DNA of 64,000 nt from Verrucomicrobiota bacterium (GTDB lineage Bacteria > Verrucomicrobiota > Verrucomicrobiia > Opitutales > Opitutaceae). The position numbers and the translations under genes were made by a program. The notes under the pieces were generated by a model. That model did no database searches and was not told the DNA's origin. It saw only the letters and a list, made by a program, of their open reading frames with translations. Shown here in pieces: positions 17,132-26,271 of this stretch (positions within the stretch are counted from its first letter, which is position 1; each line of letters begins with the position of its first letter). The DNA is taken from NCBI GenBank assembly GCA_023391285.1, contig JAEWBF010000097.1, positions 58,445 through 122,444 of the forward strand, in the 5' to 3' direction.

Positions 17132-17421
17132 GTGGACTGGGAAAAGTGGGAACGGAAAAGGAATGACGCGCCAAAAAGAAGAACGGCCACAGCGCAGCCG
17201 CCGGCGAGCCATTCGAGGCCGGGGACGAAGCGATCTTCATAGCGGACGTAGTCGAGGCCGGTGACCTCATCGACTTCTTGGATCGGCACTTGGTGCTGGC
17301 TCCAGCCGATGCGCGCGCCTTTTGCGCCCCAAAAACCGACGCAGCCGATGAACGTTGCGAGGGCGACAAGACGGAAAGATCGGCGCCACGGGTTGGTGGA
17401 GCGGGCGGATGCTGGAGACAT
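17128..17421 (-). CDS. Small two-helix membrane protein upstream of yceI
   Basis: A 97-residue protein with membrane segments at about 17-33 and 70-90 and a loop containing HQVPIQEVDEVTGLDYVRYEDRF. It is translationally coupled to the YceI gene (ATGA overlap), so the two probably work together in the envelope. I do not recognise a named family. Only this part of a longer open frame is likely coding, as the upstream part has no start near a promoter and is out of character. Confidence 0.6.
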   Translation of the reverse strand: MSPASARSTNPWRRSFRLVALATFIGCVGFWGAKGARIGWSQHQVPIQEVDEVTGLDYVRYEDRFVPGLEWLAGGCAVAVLLFGASFLFRSHFSQST

Positions 17422-17475
17422 GCTGGGCGACGAGCAAAACCGGCTTTCGCCTGTGTGCAACCCATGTGACACACG

Positions 17476-17505
17476 AAAAAAAGGCGGGAGAAACGATCTC
17501 CCGCC
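17476..17505 (-). terminator. Rho-independent terminator of the GH2 gene
   Basis: GGCGGGAG (17483-17490) pairs with CTCCCGCC (17498-17505); the A-run at 17476-17482 is a T-run on the minus strand. It lies about 107 bases past the GH2 stop. Confidence 0.85.
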
Positions 17506-17611
17506 TGGCGAGTGTTCACTCGCGATGGTCAAGCCCTGCAGACGATCCGAGGATCGGCACCGCGCGGCGCGAGCACAACGAGGGTGATACTCAGATTTGA
17601 GAGTGAAGGTG

Positions 17612-20338
17612 CTAGCGCAGCGTGGTTGTGACGCGAGCGGTGGCTGCGCCCAGACCGTCGGAGCGGGCGGTGATGCGGAGTTCTCCGCTTGCGCCGGGTT
17701 TGGCGCGCACGATGACGAGGCAAAGGCCGTTGAACGCTTTGCGTTGGGGCAATTGGAACGGCTCGAAGCTGGTGGGATCGCCGTTGTCGGTGGCGACAAT
17801 TTCGCCGGGACCTTCGATCTCGAACGTCAATTCGTGATTCGCGCGGGGTGCGAGGCGTCCGGCGTCGTCGACGATGCGGACCGTGATGAAGGTGAGATCG
17901 CGTCCGTCGGCCGCGATGGTTGCGCGGTCAGGCGTGAGCTCGAGGGCGGCGGCGTCCCCGACGGTTTCCACGCGGGCGTCGGCCCATTTGGCGCCATCTT
18001 TGTAGGCCACGACTTCGACGACGCCGGGTTCGTAGACGACGTCGTCCCAGCGGAGTCGATACGTGAACGGGGCCTTCTTTTTTCGGCCAAGCGAGCGGCC
18101 GTTGAGGAAGAGCTCGGCTTCGTCGCCGGAGGTGAAGACGTGAACGGGAGTGATTTCGCCGTGACGCTCCGGCCAGGTCCAATGCGGAAGAATGTGCGCC
18201 ATGGGAAGTTCGGGGCGCCAATGAGCTTGGTAGAGGAAGAATCGGTCTTTCTTGAAACCCGCGAGGTCGATGATGCCGCAATACGAGCTGCGCGACGCGT
18301 AGTAGGGGGTGGGCTCGCCGAGATGATCCCAGCCGGTCCACACAAATTCGCCGGCGACGTAAGGATGCCGTTCGAGTGAGGCGAAGACCTTGTCGGCAGA
18401 CGCGCCGAAATCGACGGCGTGCAGTTCATAGGAGCTCACGTGGCGTGCTAGTGAATCGCCGCCGCGTCCGTCGCGTGTTGGCGCGCTGGTTTCGGATGTA
18501 ACAGGAAATAGATACACACCGCGGCTGCTGAACGCGGAGGCGGTTTCGCTGCTCAAAATGACTTTGTCGGGAAATTTCTCGCGGAAGGCGGGAAATTGCG
18601 GCGGGGTGCGAATACGCTCGGTCCCTTCGAATTCCGGGGTGTCGCGGATGCCCTGGCCTTGATAGTTGAGGCTGATGACATCGATCACGGCCGGAAGCGG
18701 CATGTCGGATTTCGCGTAGTTCATCGCGCTGGTGGTGGGGCGCGTTGGGTCCTCGTCGTGCGCGATGTCGCAGAGGCGTTGCGCGACGGCCGCGCCTTCT
18801 TCGCCCGTGTATTGCTCGCCGACTTCGTTGCCGACGCTCCAGATGATGACGGAGGGACTGTTGCGATCGCGGCGGATGAGCGCGCGGAGGTCCTGTTCGT
18901 GCCAGTCGGGGAAGATCAGGTGGAAATCGAGCGGGGTTTTGCGGCGTTCCCAGACGTCATAGCTCTCGTTCATCACGAGAAAACCCATGCGATCGGTAAG
19001 CTCGAGGAGCTCGGGCGCGGGTGGATTGTGCGCCATGCGGATGGCGTTGCAGCCCATCTCGTGGAGCAACTCGAGTTGCCGTTCGGCCGCGCGGAGATTG
19101 AAGGCGGCGCCGAGTGCGCCGAGATCGTGATGTTGGTTGACGCCCTTGATTTGAATCCGCTCGCCGTTGACGTGGATGCCGGAATCGGGATCGAAGCGGA
19201 GCGAGCGGATTCCGAAGCGCGTTTCGTAGACGTCGAGGATTTCGTCACCGCGGGAAATGGTGGTGAGGGCCACGTAGCGATGGGGCGTTTGCGTCGGCGG
19301 CGGACCCCAGAGTTTTGGATTCGAAACGACAACGGAACTCTCGAGCGCGAGACTTTCGCCGGCGGCAAGGGTGGCTTCGCGGACGGGAAGCGTGGCGGTG
19401 GGATCGTTGGCGCGGGCGCCGTCGGCGCGGAGTTCGAAGAGCGAAGTTGAAATCGAAACGTGGGCGTCACGTTCGGAAGCGTTATCGATGGTAACCTGCA
19501 CGTTGACCGTCGCGGCCGCGGTGGAGACTTCCGGCGTGGTGATGTAGGTGCCCCAGTGGGCGACACGAACGGGCTGCGTTTTGGCGAGCCAAACGTGGCG
19601 GTAGATGCCGCCGCCGGGATACCAGCGCGAGGAGCGCGGGGGATTGTCGAGACGGATCGCCATCTGGTTTTCGGCGCCGAAACGGACGTAGGGCGTCAAA
19701 TCGACTCGCCAGGATGAATAACCGAAAGGCCAGCCGCCGACGAGGTGGCCGTTGAGCCAGACGGTGGCGTAGGACATCGCGCCGTCGATTTCCAAGAAGA
19801 TCGATTTGCCGGCGTCGGCCGCGGGGATGTCCAATTTTTTTCGATACCAGCCGATTCCCCAGCTGGGGAGACGGCCCATACCGCCGACGTCACCGGTCGG
19901 AATGAACGGCCCTTCGATGGCCCAGTCGTGGGGAAGGTCGAGTTTTCGCCACGCGCTATCGTCAAAGTCGCTGCGCGCGTAGGCGACGTCGCCGTCCCAG
20001 TTTCCCGCGGGGCGCGTGTGACGTTGGGCGGGATCCTTGATGAAGGCGTTGCCGGTCGGAAGTATCCAAGGTTTGAGGACGGACCGGGCTTCGGCGGCGA
20101 TCTTTTCCGCTTCCTGCGGTTTCGCATCGGCAGGACCGTCGTCACGCTCGTTGCGCACCTCGGGGCGGACATCGTAGAGCAGATTGGCGGTATTGCCCGG
20201 AGGATCGTCTTTCTGGAAGCGCCAGCCCTCATTGAGGGGGATTCGCTCGCGTGGAGCGGCAAGGAGGCTGGTGGACGTCAAGAGGGCGGTCGCGGCGAGC
20301 GCGAGATAGCGTAACGTTTGAGCGAAGACGTGTTTCAT
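17612..20338 (-). CDS. Exported beta-galactosidase-type glycoside hydrolase, GH2
   Basis: A 908-residue retaining glycosidase. A signal peptide (ending SLLAAP, about residue 29) is followed by the sugar-binding domain (EGWRFQKDD onwards, WLNGHLVGGWPFGYSSW near 195-210), an Ig-like domain, the TIM barrel and two C-terminal beta domains of the kind found in DUF4982-type GH2 enzymes. The acid/base is E505 in IIWSVGNEVGEQ and the nucleophile E598 in VILSSETASAF. The ATG at 20338 is chosen since it opens the signal peptide. It stands alone with its own terminator. Beta-galactosidase is the common activity, but beta-glucuronidase or mannosidase cannot be excluded. Confidence 0.9.
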   Translation of the reverse strand: MKHVFAQTLRYLALAATALLTSTSLLAAPRERIPLNEGWRFQKDDPPGNTANLLYDVRPEVRNERDDGPADAKPQEAEKIAAEARSVLKPWILPTGNAFIKDPAQRHTRPAGNWDGDVAYARSDFDDSAWRKLDLPHDWAIEGPFIPTGDVGGMGRLPSWGIGWYRKKLDIPAADAGKSIFLEIDGAMSYATVWLNGHLVGGWPFGYSSWRVDLTPYVRFGAENQMAIRLDNPPRSSRWYPGGGIYRHVWLAKTQPVRVAHWGTYITTPEVSTAAATVNVQVTIDNASERDAHVSISTSLFELRADGARANDPTATLPVREATLAAGESLALESSVVVSNPKLWGPPPTQTPHRYVALTTISRGDEILDVYETRFGIRSLRFDPDSGIHVNGERIQIKGVNQHHDLGALGAAFNLRAAERQLELLHEMGCNAIRMAHNPPAPELLELTDRMGFLVMNESYDVWERRKTPLDFHLIFPDWHEQDLRALIRRDRNSPSVIIWSVGNEVGEQYTGEEGAAVAQRLCDIAHDEDPTRPTTSAMNYAKSDMPLPAVIDVISLNYQGQGIRDTPEFEGTERIRTPPQFPAFREKFPDKVILSSETASAFSSRGVYLFPVTSETSAPTRDGRGGDSLARHVSSYELHAVDFGASADKVFASLERHPYVAGEFVWTGWDHLGEPTPYYASRSSYCGIIDLAGFKKDRFFLYQAHWRPELPMAHILPHWTWPERHGEITPVHVFTSGDEAELFLNGRSLGRKKKAPFTYRLRWDDVVYEPGVVEVVAYKDGAKWADARVETVGDAAALELTPDRATIAADGRDLTFITVRIVDDAGRLAPRANHELTFEIEGPGEIVATDNGDPTSFEPFQLPQRKAFNGLCLVIVRAKPGASGELRITARSDGLGAATARVTTTLR

Positions 20339-20535
20339 AAATCTCGAAGGAGCGGCGATACCGGCGTGAAGACGGCGTTCGCCAGGCGGAGAACGAACTC
20401 GAGGTCGATCCTCGCGAGCCGAAGCGATGAGATTTTTCACCGCTCACGGTGGAGGAAGGACTCGAAGCGAACGGGATGAACCCGGGCGAAGAGTGGGTGA
20501 AGAGGAATCCTCCGCTGACATTCGAACTGGGAGGA

Positions 20536-20612
20536 TGGCGCGGTGGGCGAGACTCGAACTCGCGACCGACGGTTTAGAAAACCGTTGCTCTATCCGGCTG
20601 AGCTACCACCGC
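20536..20612 (-). tRNA. tRNA-Arg (anticodon UCU)
   Basis: On the minus strand the acceptor GCGGTGG pairs with CCACCGC, the D-arm is GCTC/GAGC, the anticodon stem ACGGT/ACCGT encloses the loop TTTCTAA with anticodon TCT, and the T-arm GCGAG/CTCGC encloses TTCGAGT. The discriminator is G and a CCA end is encoded. It would read AGA codons. Confidence 0.95.
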
Positions 20613-20729
20613 GTGGAGGGCAAAAATGTGTTGCGAAGCGGTAGCTTTGGAGGGTGGTGCGGACAAGGTCAAAACCGCGCTTGACTTGGCTTCGGCGGGT
20701 TAACACGTTCGCCAGCTCTTTCCCCTCAC

Positions 20730-20806
20730 GGGGTGGTAGCTCAGCTGGTTAGAGCGTCTGCCTGTCACGCAGAAGGTCGCGGGTTCGAGTCCCGTCCATC
20801 CCGCCA
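20730..20806 (+). tRNA. tRNA-Asp (anticodon GUC)
   Basis: The acceptor GGGGTGG pairs with CCATCCC (one G-U), the anticodon stem TCTGC/GCAGA encloses CTGTCAC with anticodon GTC, and the T-arm GCGGG/CCCGT encloses TTCGAGT. Discriminator G and CCA are encoded. A recombinase gene starts 167 bases downstream, a classic integration arrangement. Confidence 0.96.
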
Positions 20807-20814
20807 ATTTGATT

Positions 20815-20850
20815 AAGGCCCGTTTTCCTCGGAAGCGGGCCTTATTGCTT
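20815..20850 (+). terminator. Terminator-like hairpin after tRNA-Asp
   Basis: AAGGCCCG (20815-20822) pairs with CGGGCCTT (20836-20843) around a 13-base loop and is followed by a short T-rich stretch. Confidence 0.7.
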
Positions 20851-20929
20851 GGGAAGGGCCCGTTTACGTCGTTGGCCACACTTGGCCCGGATAGGCCCAA
20901 GTTGGCCGCAATCGAGAAAATAACTGCCA

Positions 20930-20949
20930 CCAAACTGCCACCAGTTTGG
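20930..20949. promoter_or_regulatory. Perfect inverted repeat before the recombinase gene
   Basis: CCAAACTG (20930-20937), a CCAC spacer and CAGTTTGG (20942-20949) form a perfect 8-4-8 palindrome. It overlaps a direct repeat of the 11-mer AACTGCCACCA (20922-20932 and 20933-20943). It ends 11 bases before the recombinase ribosome site AGGAGG, so it could be an operator or a recombinase binding site. Confidence 0.6.
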
Positions 20950-20972
20950 CCGTGCTAAGAAGGAGGACGACG

Positions 20973-22361
20973 ATGAAGATCCGTGGTCCCTTCAGAGACA
21001 AAGCCAAGGCGGCCGCTGGTGCAGCGCGTTGCTGGTATTTGTCCTACTTCGCACCAAAACTCGACGCGAAAGGAAACGCCCTCCGAAAGCCGAATGGGAG
21101 GCCTGTTATGCAGCGTTACCGACCATTCTACGAGACACGGTTGCAGGCTGAAGCCGACAAGCCGCGGATCCAGCAACAGCACCGCGAGGCCGGGGTGGGG
21201 GAGTTTCTCTTCGACCGCAATGCGGCGGCGGATTTCGAATCGGCCCGCAAGATCGTCGGTGAAAACGTGTCCCTCGTGGAGATGGCTCGCTTCTGGCGCC
21301 AACACCATCCACTCGAGGCGAAGCAACGCGTGGGGGAGCTGGTGGAGGTTTTTCTCAACACGATCGCGGACAACCTCGGCCAAGAAAGGCACTGGAGCGA
21401 CCTCAAGTCGCGCCTGACGGCGTTTGCGTCAGCTGGCTTCGGGGATCGATATCCTGACACGATCACGCGAGACGAGATTCTCACGTATGTTCGCCGCTTG
21501 ACCAAGCACGATGGATCCGCGGCTTCTCCTCGTTCGAAACGGAATCAGAAGACAGCCATCTGTAACTTCTTCAACTGGCTGCTTCAGGGCGGGGTGGTAA
21601 CGGTGAACCCTGCGGCGGGCATAAAGAAACGGATGCTCCCTAAGGATCCTCCCAAGGAGATCGGATATCTCGGTCTGGATTACGTCCGCGCCTATCTCAG
21701 ATGTGCCGAACGCTACGCTCCCGACTTGATTGCGCATGAGGTGGTTCAGTTGTTTTCGGGCGTTCGCGCTGACGATGAAATGGCGAACTTCAGGGCGGAA
21801 TACGTTCTACCTCAAACGAAGCAAATCGTCATCCCGGCCGCTATCGCGAAAACGCAGAAGCGAGAGGTGATCGACACCGTTGAGGAAAGCTTCTGGAAGT
21901 GGTGGGAGGCTTATGGCCCCACAACGGGACTTCTTCGACCCAGGAACTATGGTCCGAAGTGGTGGCGGTTACGGGTGCTCGCGGAAGTCACCGATCGCCA
22001 GAAGGCAGACGAGCTGGCTCGTCTGCCAATTAAAACCCTACTTGCGCGACCTGAAGCCCGACAATTAGTCCAGACCTGGCCGTGGAATGCACGGCGCCGT
22101 TCCTTTTGCACCTACCACATCGCAATGCACCAGAGTGCGGACAAAACCGCGCTAATTCTACGGCACCGTGGTGCAGCCTCGACGCTTCACAATTCTTATC
22201 GAGGGTTAGGTGTCACGAAGCAGGACGGCGTCGATTATTTTTTGCTCCTTCCTGCTCGCGTGGAGTCCCCTATCACACCGCAAGTTGAATTGAAGGGAAT
22301 CGTTAAGCAGCAAGCGGAAGGCAGATCTCAGGACGCACATTCTCCTCTAGCAGCTGAGTAG
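20973..22361 (+). CDS. Tyrosine recombinase/integrase next to tRNA-Asp
   Basis: A 462-residue site-specific recombinase. The start ATG at 20973 has a textbook AGGAGG at 20961-20966, which decides against the longer frame from 20946. The N-terminal 100 residues may bind arm sites; the core-binding domain spans about 115-205. In the catalytic domain R265 (FSGVRADDE), a lysine at 293 or 296, R375, H398 (LRHRG) and the nucleophile Y409 (HNSYRG) can be lined up, but the first residue of the HxxR box is Asn (N372 in WNARRRSF). Its position behind tRNA-Asp suggests an integrated element. No other phage or plasmid gene follows, so the element may be eroded or a lone recombinase. Confidence 0.85.
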   Translation: MKIRGPFRDKAKAAAGAARCWYLSYFAPKLDAKGNALRKPNGRPVMQRYRPFYETRLQAEADKPRIQQQHREAGVGEFLFDRNAAADFESARKIVGENVSLVEMARFWRQHHPLEAKQRVGELVEVFLNTIADNLGQERHWSDLKSRLTAFASAGFGDRYPDTITRDEILTYVRRLTKHDGSAASPRSKRNQKTAICNFFNWLLQGGVVTVNPAAGIKKRMLPKDPPKEIGYLGLDYVRAYLRCAERYAPDLIAHEVVQLFSGVRADDEMANFRAEYVLPQTKQIVIPAAIAKTQKREVIDTVEESFWKWWEAYGPTTGLLRPRNYGPKWWRLRVLAEVTDRQKADELARLPIKTLLARPEARQLVQTWPWNARRRSFCTYHIAMHQSADKTALILRHRGAASTLHNSYRGLGVTKQDGVDYFLLLPARVESPITPQVELKGIVKQQAEGRSQDAHSPLAAE

Positions 22362-22427
22362 CTCGTCTCGCGATTCCGACGTCCACGGGTGCCCGGTCGT
22401 TCATCAGCGGCCGCTGACTTAGAATCT

Positions 22428-23462
22428 CTATTGACGGTGGGCACTCCGTCGAACGGTGTTTCCGTAACGCCACTCGCCGGGGATGATTGTCTCGTAAGCG
22501 ATATCGGGCAAACCCAGTCGTCCGTGTTGAATCATGGAGACAAGTTGCTCGATCGTCTGGGCACCGATCCGGAACTTGTGCTGCCAGATGCCGGCCCATT
22601 CCTCGCAGTCACCGTCCAGCGCCAGGTGAGCGACGCCAATGTCGCCTGGCACCTTTCGACCGGAGTCGCGCAACCACGAGACGAGTTTGCTGTGATGGCC
22701 AAGCACGACGTCGGGCTTGGCTTCGTCGAGCCAGCGGTAAAGCAGCTGGGGTTTGAAAGGGTCGTTGTAGATCAGCGGAGCAACGCGTTCGGCGGCGTCG
22801 ATGCCGGCTTGGAAGTAGCTGAAGCCAGCGAGATACGAGTGATGCGAGCGGCGGTTCTCCTGCCGGTGCAGGAATAAACCGATGCGGCGATAGCCGATGC
22901 GTCGGAGCATCTTGAGCGCGAGCAGGATGTTGTAGTGGTAGTCCGGAGCGACGCGGTGCAGGCGGGGAACGAGCACCGCGGTTTCGAACGACACGCTCGC
23001 AAAATGGCGCCAGTCGAGGCGGAGGTGCGTGATCTCGGGCAGCACGGCGGGGCAGACGACGACGCCGCAGATGCCGCGGTGCTGCAGAATGGAGGAGATG
23101 CGGCGATTGGTCATGCCGGGCGCGCGCAACCAGAATTCTTCCAGGCGGTAGCCGAGTTCCGCGCAACGCTCGGCCGCGCCCAGGCGGTAGGGCGCGAGCC
23201 AGGCATAATCGTGATACGCGCGCGCGTTCTGATTGGCGTTCAACCATGCGATCGGCTCGAGCGATTTGTGCTTCGTGCCGCGCACCGCGGCCATGGTTGC
23301 GGCGAGCTTGGGGTCGGGCGCGTAACCGAGCGATTTGGCGACAGCATGGATCCGCTCCGAGGTCTCCTTCTTCACGCGCGGAGAGTTGCGCAGCGCGCAT
23401 GATACGGTCATGCGCGAAACTCCGACTCGTTCGGCGATTTCTTTTAGGCTGACGCGTTTCAT
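22428..23462 (-). CDS. LacI-family transcriptional regulator
   Basis: A 344-residue repressor-type protein. The N-terminal helix-turn-helix is VSLKEIAERVGVSRMTVSCALR (4-25) followed by the hinge helix KLAATMAAVR; the rest is a periplasmic-binding-protein-like sugar sensor. It is transcribed away from a fucose-permease-like transporter. The shared gap holds one copy (23510-23521) of a palindrome found in three other places in the carbohydrate region, so this protein is the best candidate to control those genes. The ligand is unknown. Confidence 0.93.
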   Translation of the reverse strand: MKRVSLKEIAERVGVSRMTVSCALRNSPRVKKETSERIHAVAKSLGYAPDPKLAATMAAVRGTKHKSLEPIAWLNANQNARAYHDYAWLAPYRLGAAERCAELGYRLEEFWLRAPGMTNRRISSILQHRGICGVVVCPAVLPEITHLRLDWRHFASVSFETAVLVPRLHRVAPDYHYNILLALKMLRRIGYRRIGLFLHRQENRRSHHSYLAGFSYFQAGIDAAERVAPLIYNDPFKPQLLYRWLDEAKPDVVLGHHSKLVSWLRDSGRKVPGDIGVAHLALDGDCEEWAGIWQHKFRIGAQTIEQLVSMIQHGRLGLPDIAYETIIPGEWRYGNTVRRSAHRQ

Positions 23463-23509
23463 GGGGGTTTGGCGCTTCGAGGAAGGTCGGACCGCGCCGT
23501 CGCCGCAAA

Positions 23510-23521
23510 TCTTATGTCAGC
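23510..23521. promoter_or_regulatory. Putative operator, imperfect copy, LacI/MFS divergent gap
   Basis: TCTTATGTCAGC matches 10 of 12 positions of TCTTATGTAAGA. It lies 48 bases from the LacI start and 86 bases from the transporter start, a fit place for autoregulation and control of both genes. Confidence 0.45.
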
Positions 23522-23606
23522 ACACCGCGGGCTGTGCGAACGAAAGGCGACGAATTAGTCGGTGTCGCTCGCGCTCCGGACCGAATTTTCGGAGGGCGAA
23601 AAACGT

Positions 23607-25076
23607 ATGGCCTTCAGCACTACTTCGGCGGACGTGAAGGGAACCAACGCTCATGCGACGACCGCGCGCGGGGCGTTCGGCGTGATGTCGTCGCTGTTTT
23701 TTCTCTGGGGCTTCATGACGGTGTTCAACGACATCCTCATCCCGCGATTCAAGGTCGCGTTCGCGCTGACGTATCTCGAGGCAATGTTGGTGCAATCGGC
23801 GTTTTTCGGGGCCTACTTTGTGGGCGCGCTGGGCTATTTTCTCGTCTCGATTTTCTGGGGCGATCCGATTGCCAAAATCGGTTACAAAAACGGGGTTGTC
23901 GGCGGCTTGCTGCTTTCGGCGGCAGGGAGCTTGGGCTTCTGGCCGGCGGCCAATGCTTCGTCGTATCCGATGTTTCTCGCCGCGCTTTTCGTGGTGGGGC
24001 TCGGGTTCGCGCTGCTGCAAATCGCCGCGAATCCTTACGTCACCGTTTTAGGACCGGAGCGAACGGCGGCGAGCCGCTTGAATCTCGCGCAAGGGTTCAA
24101 CTCCGTCGGGACGACGGTGGGGCCGTTGATCGGCGGGTGGTTGATCTTTCATTATTTCGCGGACAGCGAGGCGCATGGCGCCGAGTCGGTGAAGGTGCCA
24201 TATCTGGTGTTCTCGCTCGTGTTTATCGCGATCGCCGCAGGGTTTTTCTTTTTGCGACTGCCCAGTTTAGGGGCGGGGCGGATCGAGCGCGGCGCAGGGG
24301 CGCTGAAGCACCCACACGTGGTCTTCGGTGTTGTCGCGATTTTCATGTATGTGGGCGCGGAGGTTACGGTCGGCAGCGCGATCATCAATTTTCTGGGGCA
24401 GCCGGACATCGCGGGGTTGAGCGAGTTGGAAGCGAGTAAGTTCGTATCGCTTTACTGGGGCGGTCTGCTGATTGGGCGGTTCATGGGCGCGGTGCAGTTG
24501 AGCGAATTGCCAGCGGGGAAGAAAAACCGATTGCTGGCGATCATTCCGCTCCTTGCGCTCGTGTTTTTGTGGCTGGCGCAGAGCGCTCCGCTGCAGGCGT
24601 TGCAAAATGAATCGCCGGCGGGGTTCTTCACGGAGTGGTCAACGCGGCTCGGGAGCGACGCGGTGTTGTTGGCGAATTACGTGCCGTTTCTCCTGGTGGC
24701 TTGGGCGCTGTTCCGATGGGGCGGCGCGAGTGCGAGCCGAACGCTGGCGGTGTTCGCGGCGACTGTGGTGTTGCTGTTGTCGTCGGCGATGCTGCTGGGC
24801 GGGAAGGGGGCGATGTGGTGCATCGTCGCGGTGGGGTTGTTCGTCGCGGTCGGCTGGTCGAATGTCTTCGCGTTGGCGATAGACGGGATCGGCGTCCACA
24901 AAAGCCAAGCGTCGTCGCTTCTGGTGATGGCGATCCTGGGCGGCGCGGTGCTGCCGCCTTTGCAAGGCTATGTGGCGGATGCGAGCGGCAGCCTGAGGCT
25001 CTCGTTCGTTGTGCCGCTGCTCGCATATGCGTATGTGTGGTTCTACGGCTGGAGGGGACATCGCGTCGGCCGCTGA
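23607..25076 (+). CDS. Sugar MFS transporter, fucose permease (FucP)-like
   Basis: A 489-residue transporter with about 12 membrane helices, probably importing a monosaccharide with protons. FFLWGFMTVFNDILIPRFKVAF near the N-terminus is the signature of the FucP/glucose-galactose permease branch. A GGAGGG at 23591-23596 supports the ATG at 23607 over the GTG at 23562. It is divergent from the LacI gene. Convergent with the hydroxyacid dehydrogenase gene, with heptad repeats in the gap. Confidence 0.9.
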   Translation: MAFSTTSADVKGTNAHATTARGAFGVMSSLFFLWGFMTVFNDILIPRFKVAFALTYLEAMLVQSAFFGAYFVGALGYFLVSIFWGDPIAKIGYKNGVVGGLLLSAAGSLGFWPAANASSYPMFLAALFVVGLGFALLQIAANPYVTVLGPERTAASRLNLAQGFNSVGTTVGPLIGGWLIFHYFADSEAHGAESVKVPYLVFSLVFIAIAAGFFFLRLPSLGAGRIERGAGALKHPHVVFGVVAIFMYVGAEVTVGSAIINFLGQPDIAGLSELEASKFVSLYWGGLLIGRFMGAVQLSELPAGKKNRLLAIIPLLALVFLWLAQSAPLQALQNESPAGFFTEWSTRLGSDAVLLANYVPFLLVAWALFRWGGASASRTLAVFAATVVLLLSSAMLLGGKGAMWCIVAVGLFVAVGWSNVFALAIDGIGVHKSQASSLLVMAILGGAVLPPLQGYVADASGSLRLSFVVPLLAYAYVWFYGWRGHRVGR

Positions 25077-25095
25077 GCTCAGGCGGAGTCATTTG

Positions 25096-25215
25096 GCTGA
25101 GAGTTCAGAATTGAGAGATGAGAGACCGATCTGCAGTGGGCGTTGCGAGCCACGCAGTGCGGGTAAGCAGAAAAACGTTTCGGGTTTCTCTCAACGCTCA
25201 GCACTCAATTCTCAA
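25096..25215. repeat. Inverted pair of four-unit heptad arrays
   Basis: Left array 25096-25123: words GCTGAGA, GTTCAGA, ATTGAGA, GATGAGA. Right array 25188-25215: words CTCTCAA, CGCTCAG, CACTCAA, TTCTCAA. They are roughly complementary and enclose 64 bases, so the unit looks like a 120-bp element with heptad ends. It lies between two convergent genes and may also help termination. Confidence 0.75.
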
Positions 25216-25271
25216 CTGTAAGGTCTCGCCTCATGCACACGACGCCGGGCGCTGCATCGGGGATGTAATCT

Positions 25272-26270
25272 TCAGGCGAGCAACGCGGCTTGCGCGCGGG
25301 TGACTTCCCCCTGCAACGGTTCGCCCGCGAGAAAGCGGCGCACTTCGTCGGCGATGAAGCGGCCCATGCGTCCGCATTCGGCATCGAGGCTGCCGGAGAT
25401 GTGCGGGGTGAGGAAAATGTTGGGAAGGGTGAACAGCGGCGAGTCAGCGGGCGGTGGCTCCGGATCCGTCACATCGAGCAGCGCGGTGATCGCCGGCCGG
25501 CGTTGCAAGACCGCGATCATCTCCGTTTCGGCGACCACGGCGCCACGGGCCGTATTGATGAAGGTTGCGCCGTTTTTCATCCGCTCGAAATGCCCGCCGC
25601 GGATCATCCCGCGCGTGGAGGGCAAAAGCGGCGCGTGGCAGCTCACGACGTCGGATTGGGAAAAAACGTCGTCGAGTGTGACAATTTGGACGCCGAGCGC
25701 AGCGGCACGCTCGGCGTGGACGAACGGATCGGAGGCGATGACGCGCACATCGAGCGCGGCGAGGCGTTGCGCGACTTGGCGGCCGATTTCGCCGAGCGAA
25801 ATCAGACCGACGGTGCTGCCGTAGGCGCCGGCGACGGGCGACGGTTGACGAGAGAAATGGCGCTGGGTGCGACACGCGCGGCTTTGCGCGAACGCGCCTT
25901 TCAAGCTGAGGAGAATTTGCGCGAACGTGAATTCGGCGACGGGGCGCGCGTTGATCTGCGCCGCGGTGGTCACGCGCACGCCGCGCTCCCACGCGAGATC
26001 CGTCATGAAATTGCGGATACTGCCGGCGGCGTGAAACACCGCGCGCGTCCGCGGGTATTTACGGAAGAAGGCGTCGTCGAGCGGCGGCACGCCCCAGCCG
26101 CTCAAAATGAGTTCCGCTTCGCTGGGTGTCTGCTCGGTCGCCGCTGCGGACCCGCCGTCTTCGAGTTCCAAGAGCGCGCGCAAGGTTTGCAGCGTGGCGG
26201 CGTCGTAGGCGTAGCCGAGCGGGAAAGGTTTCGCGAGCAGGGCAGCGAGGGGCTTTGCGGAGGAAGGCAT
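25272..26270 (-). CDS. D-2-hydroxyacid dehydrogenase
   Basis: A 332-residue NAD-dependent dehydrogenase. The Rossmann loop is VGLISLGEIGRQVAQRL; the catalytic Arg is in NTARGAVV, the Glu in DVTDPEPPP and the His in LTPHISGS. Members reduce 2-keto acids or oxidise 2-hydroxy acids. The start is one base after the stop of the FAD oxidoreductase gene, so the two are one transcript; a role in turning over an acid from sugar breakdown is likely but unproven. Confidence 0.92.
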   Translation of the reverse strand: MPSSAKPLAALLAKPFPLGYAYDAATLQTLRALLELEDGGSAAATEQTPSEAELILSGWGVPPLDDAFFRKYPRTRAVFHAAGSIRNFMTDLAWERGVRVTTAAQINARPVAEFTFAQILLSLKGAFAQSRACRTQRHFSRQPSPVAGAYGSTVGLISLGEIGRQVAQRLAALDVRVIASDPFVHAERAAALGVQIVTLDDVFSQSDVVSCHAPLLPSTRGMIRGGHFERMKNGATFINTARGAVVAETEMIAVLQRRPAITALLDVTDPEPPPADSPLFTLPNIFLTPHISGSLDAECGRMGRFIADEVRRFLAGEPLQGEVTRAQAALLA

Positions 26271-26271
26271 C

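Noticed and set aside
20730..25076. Prophage behind tRNA-Asp
   Set aside because: Only a recombinase is present; no structural, lysis or replication genes follow, and the next genes are sugar-use genes of host type.
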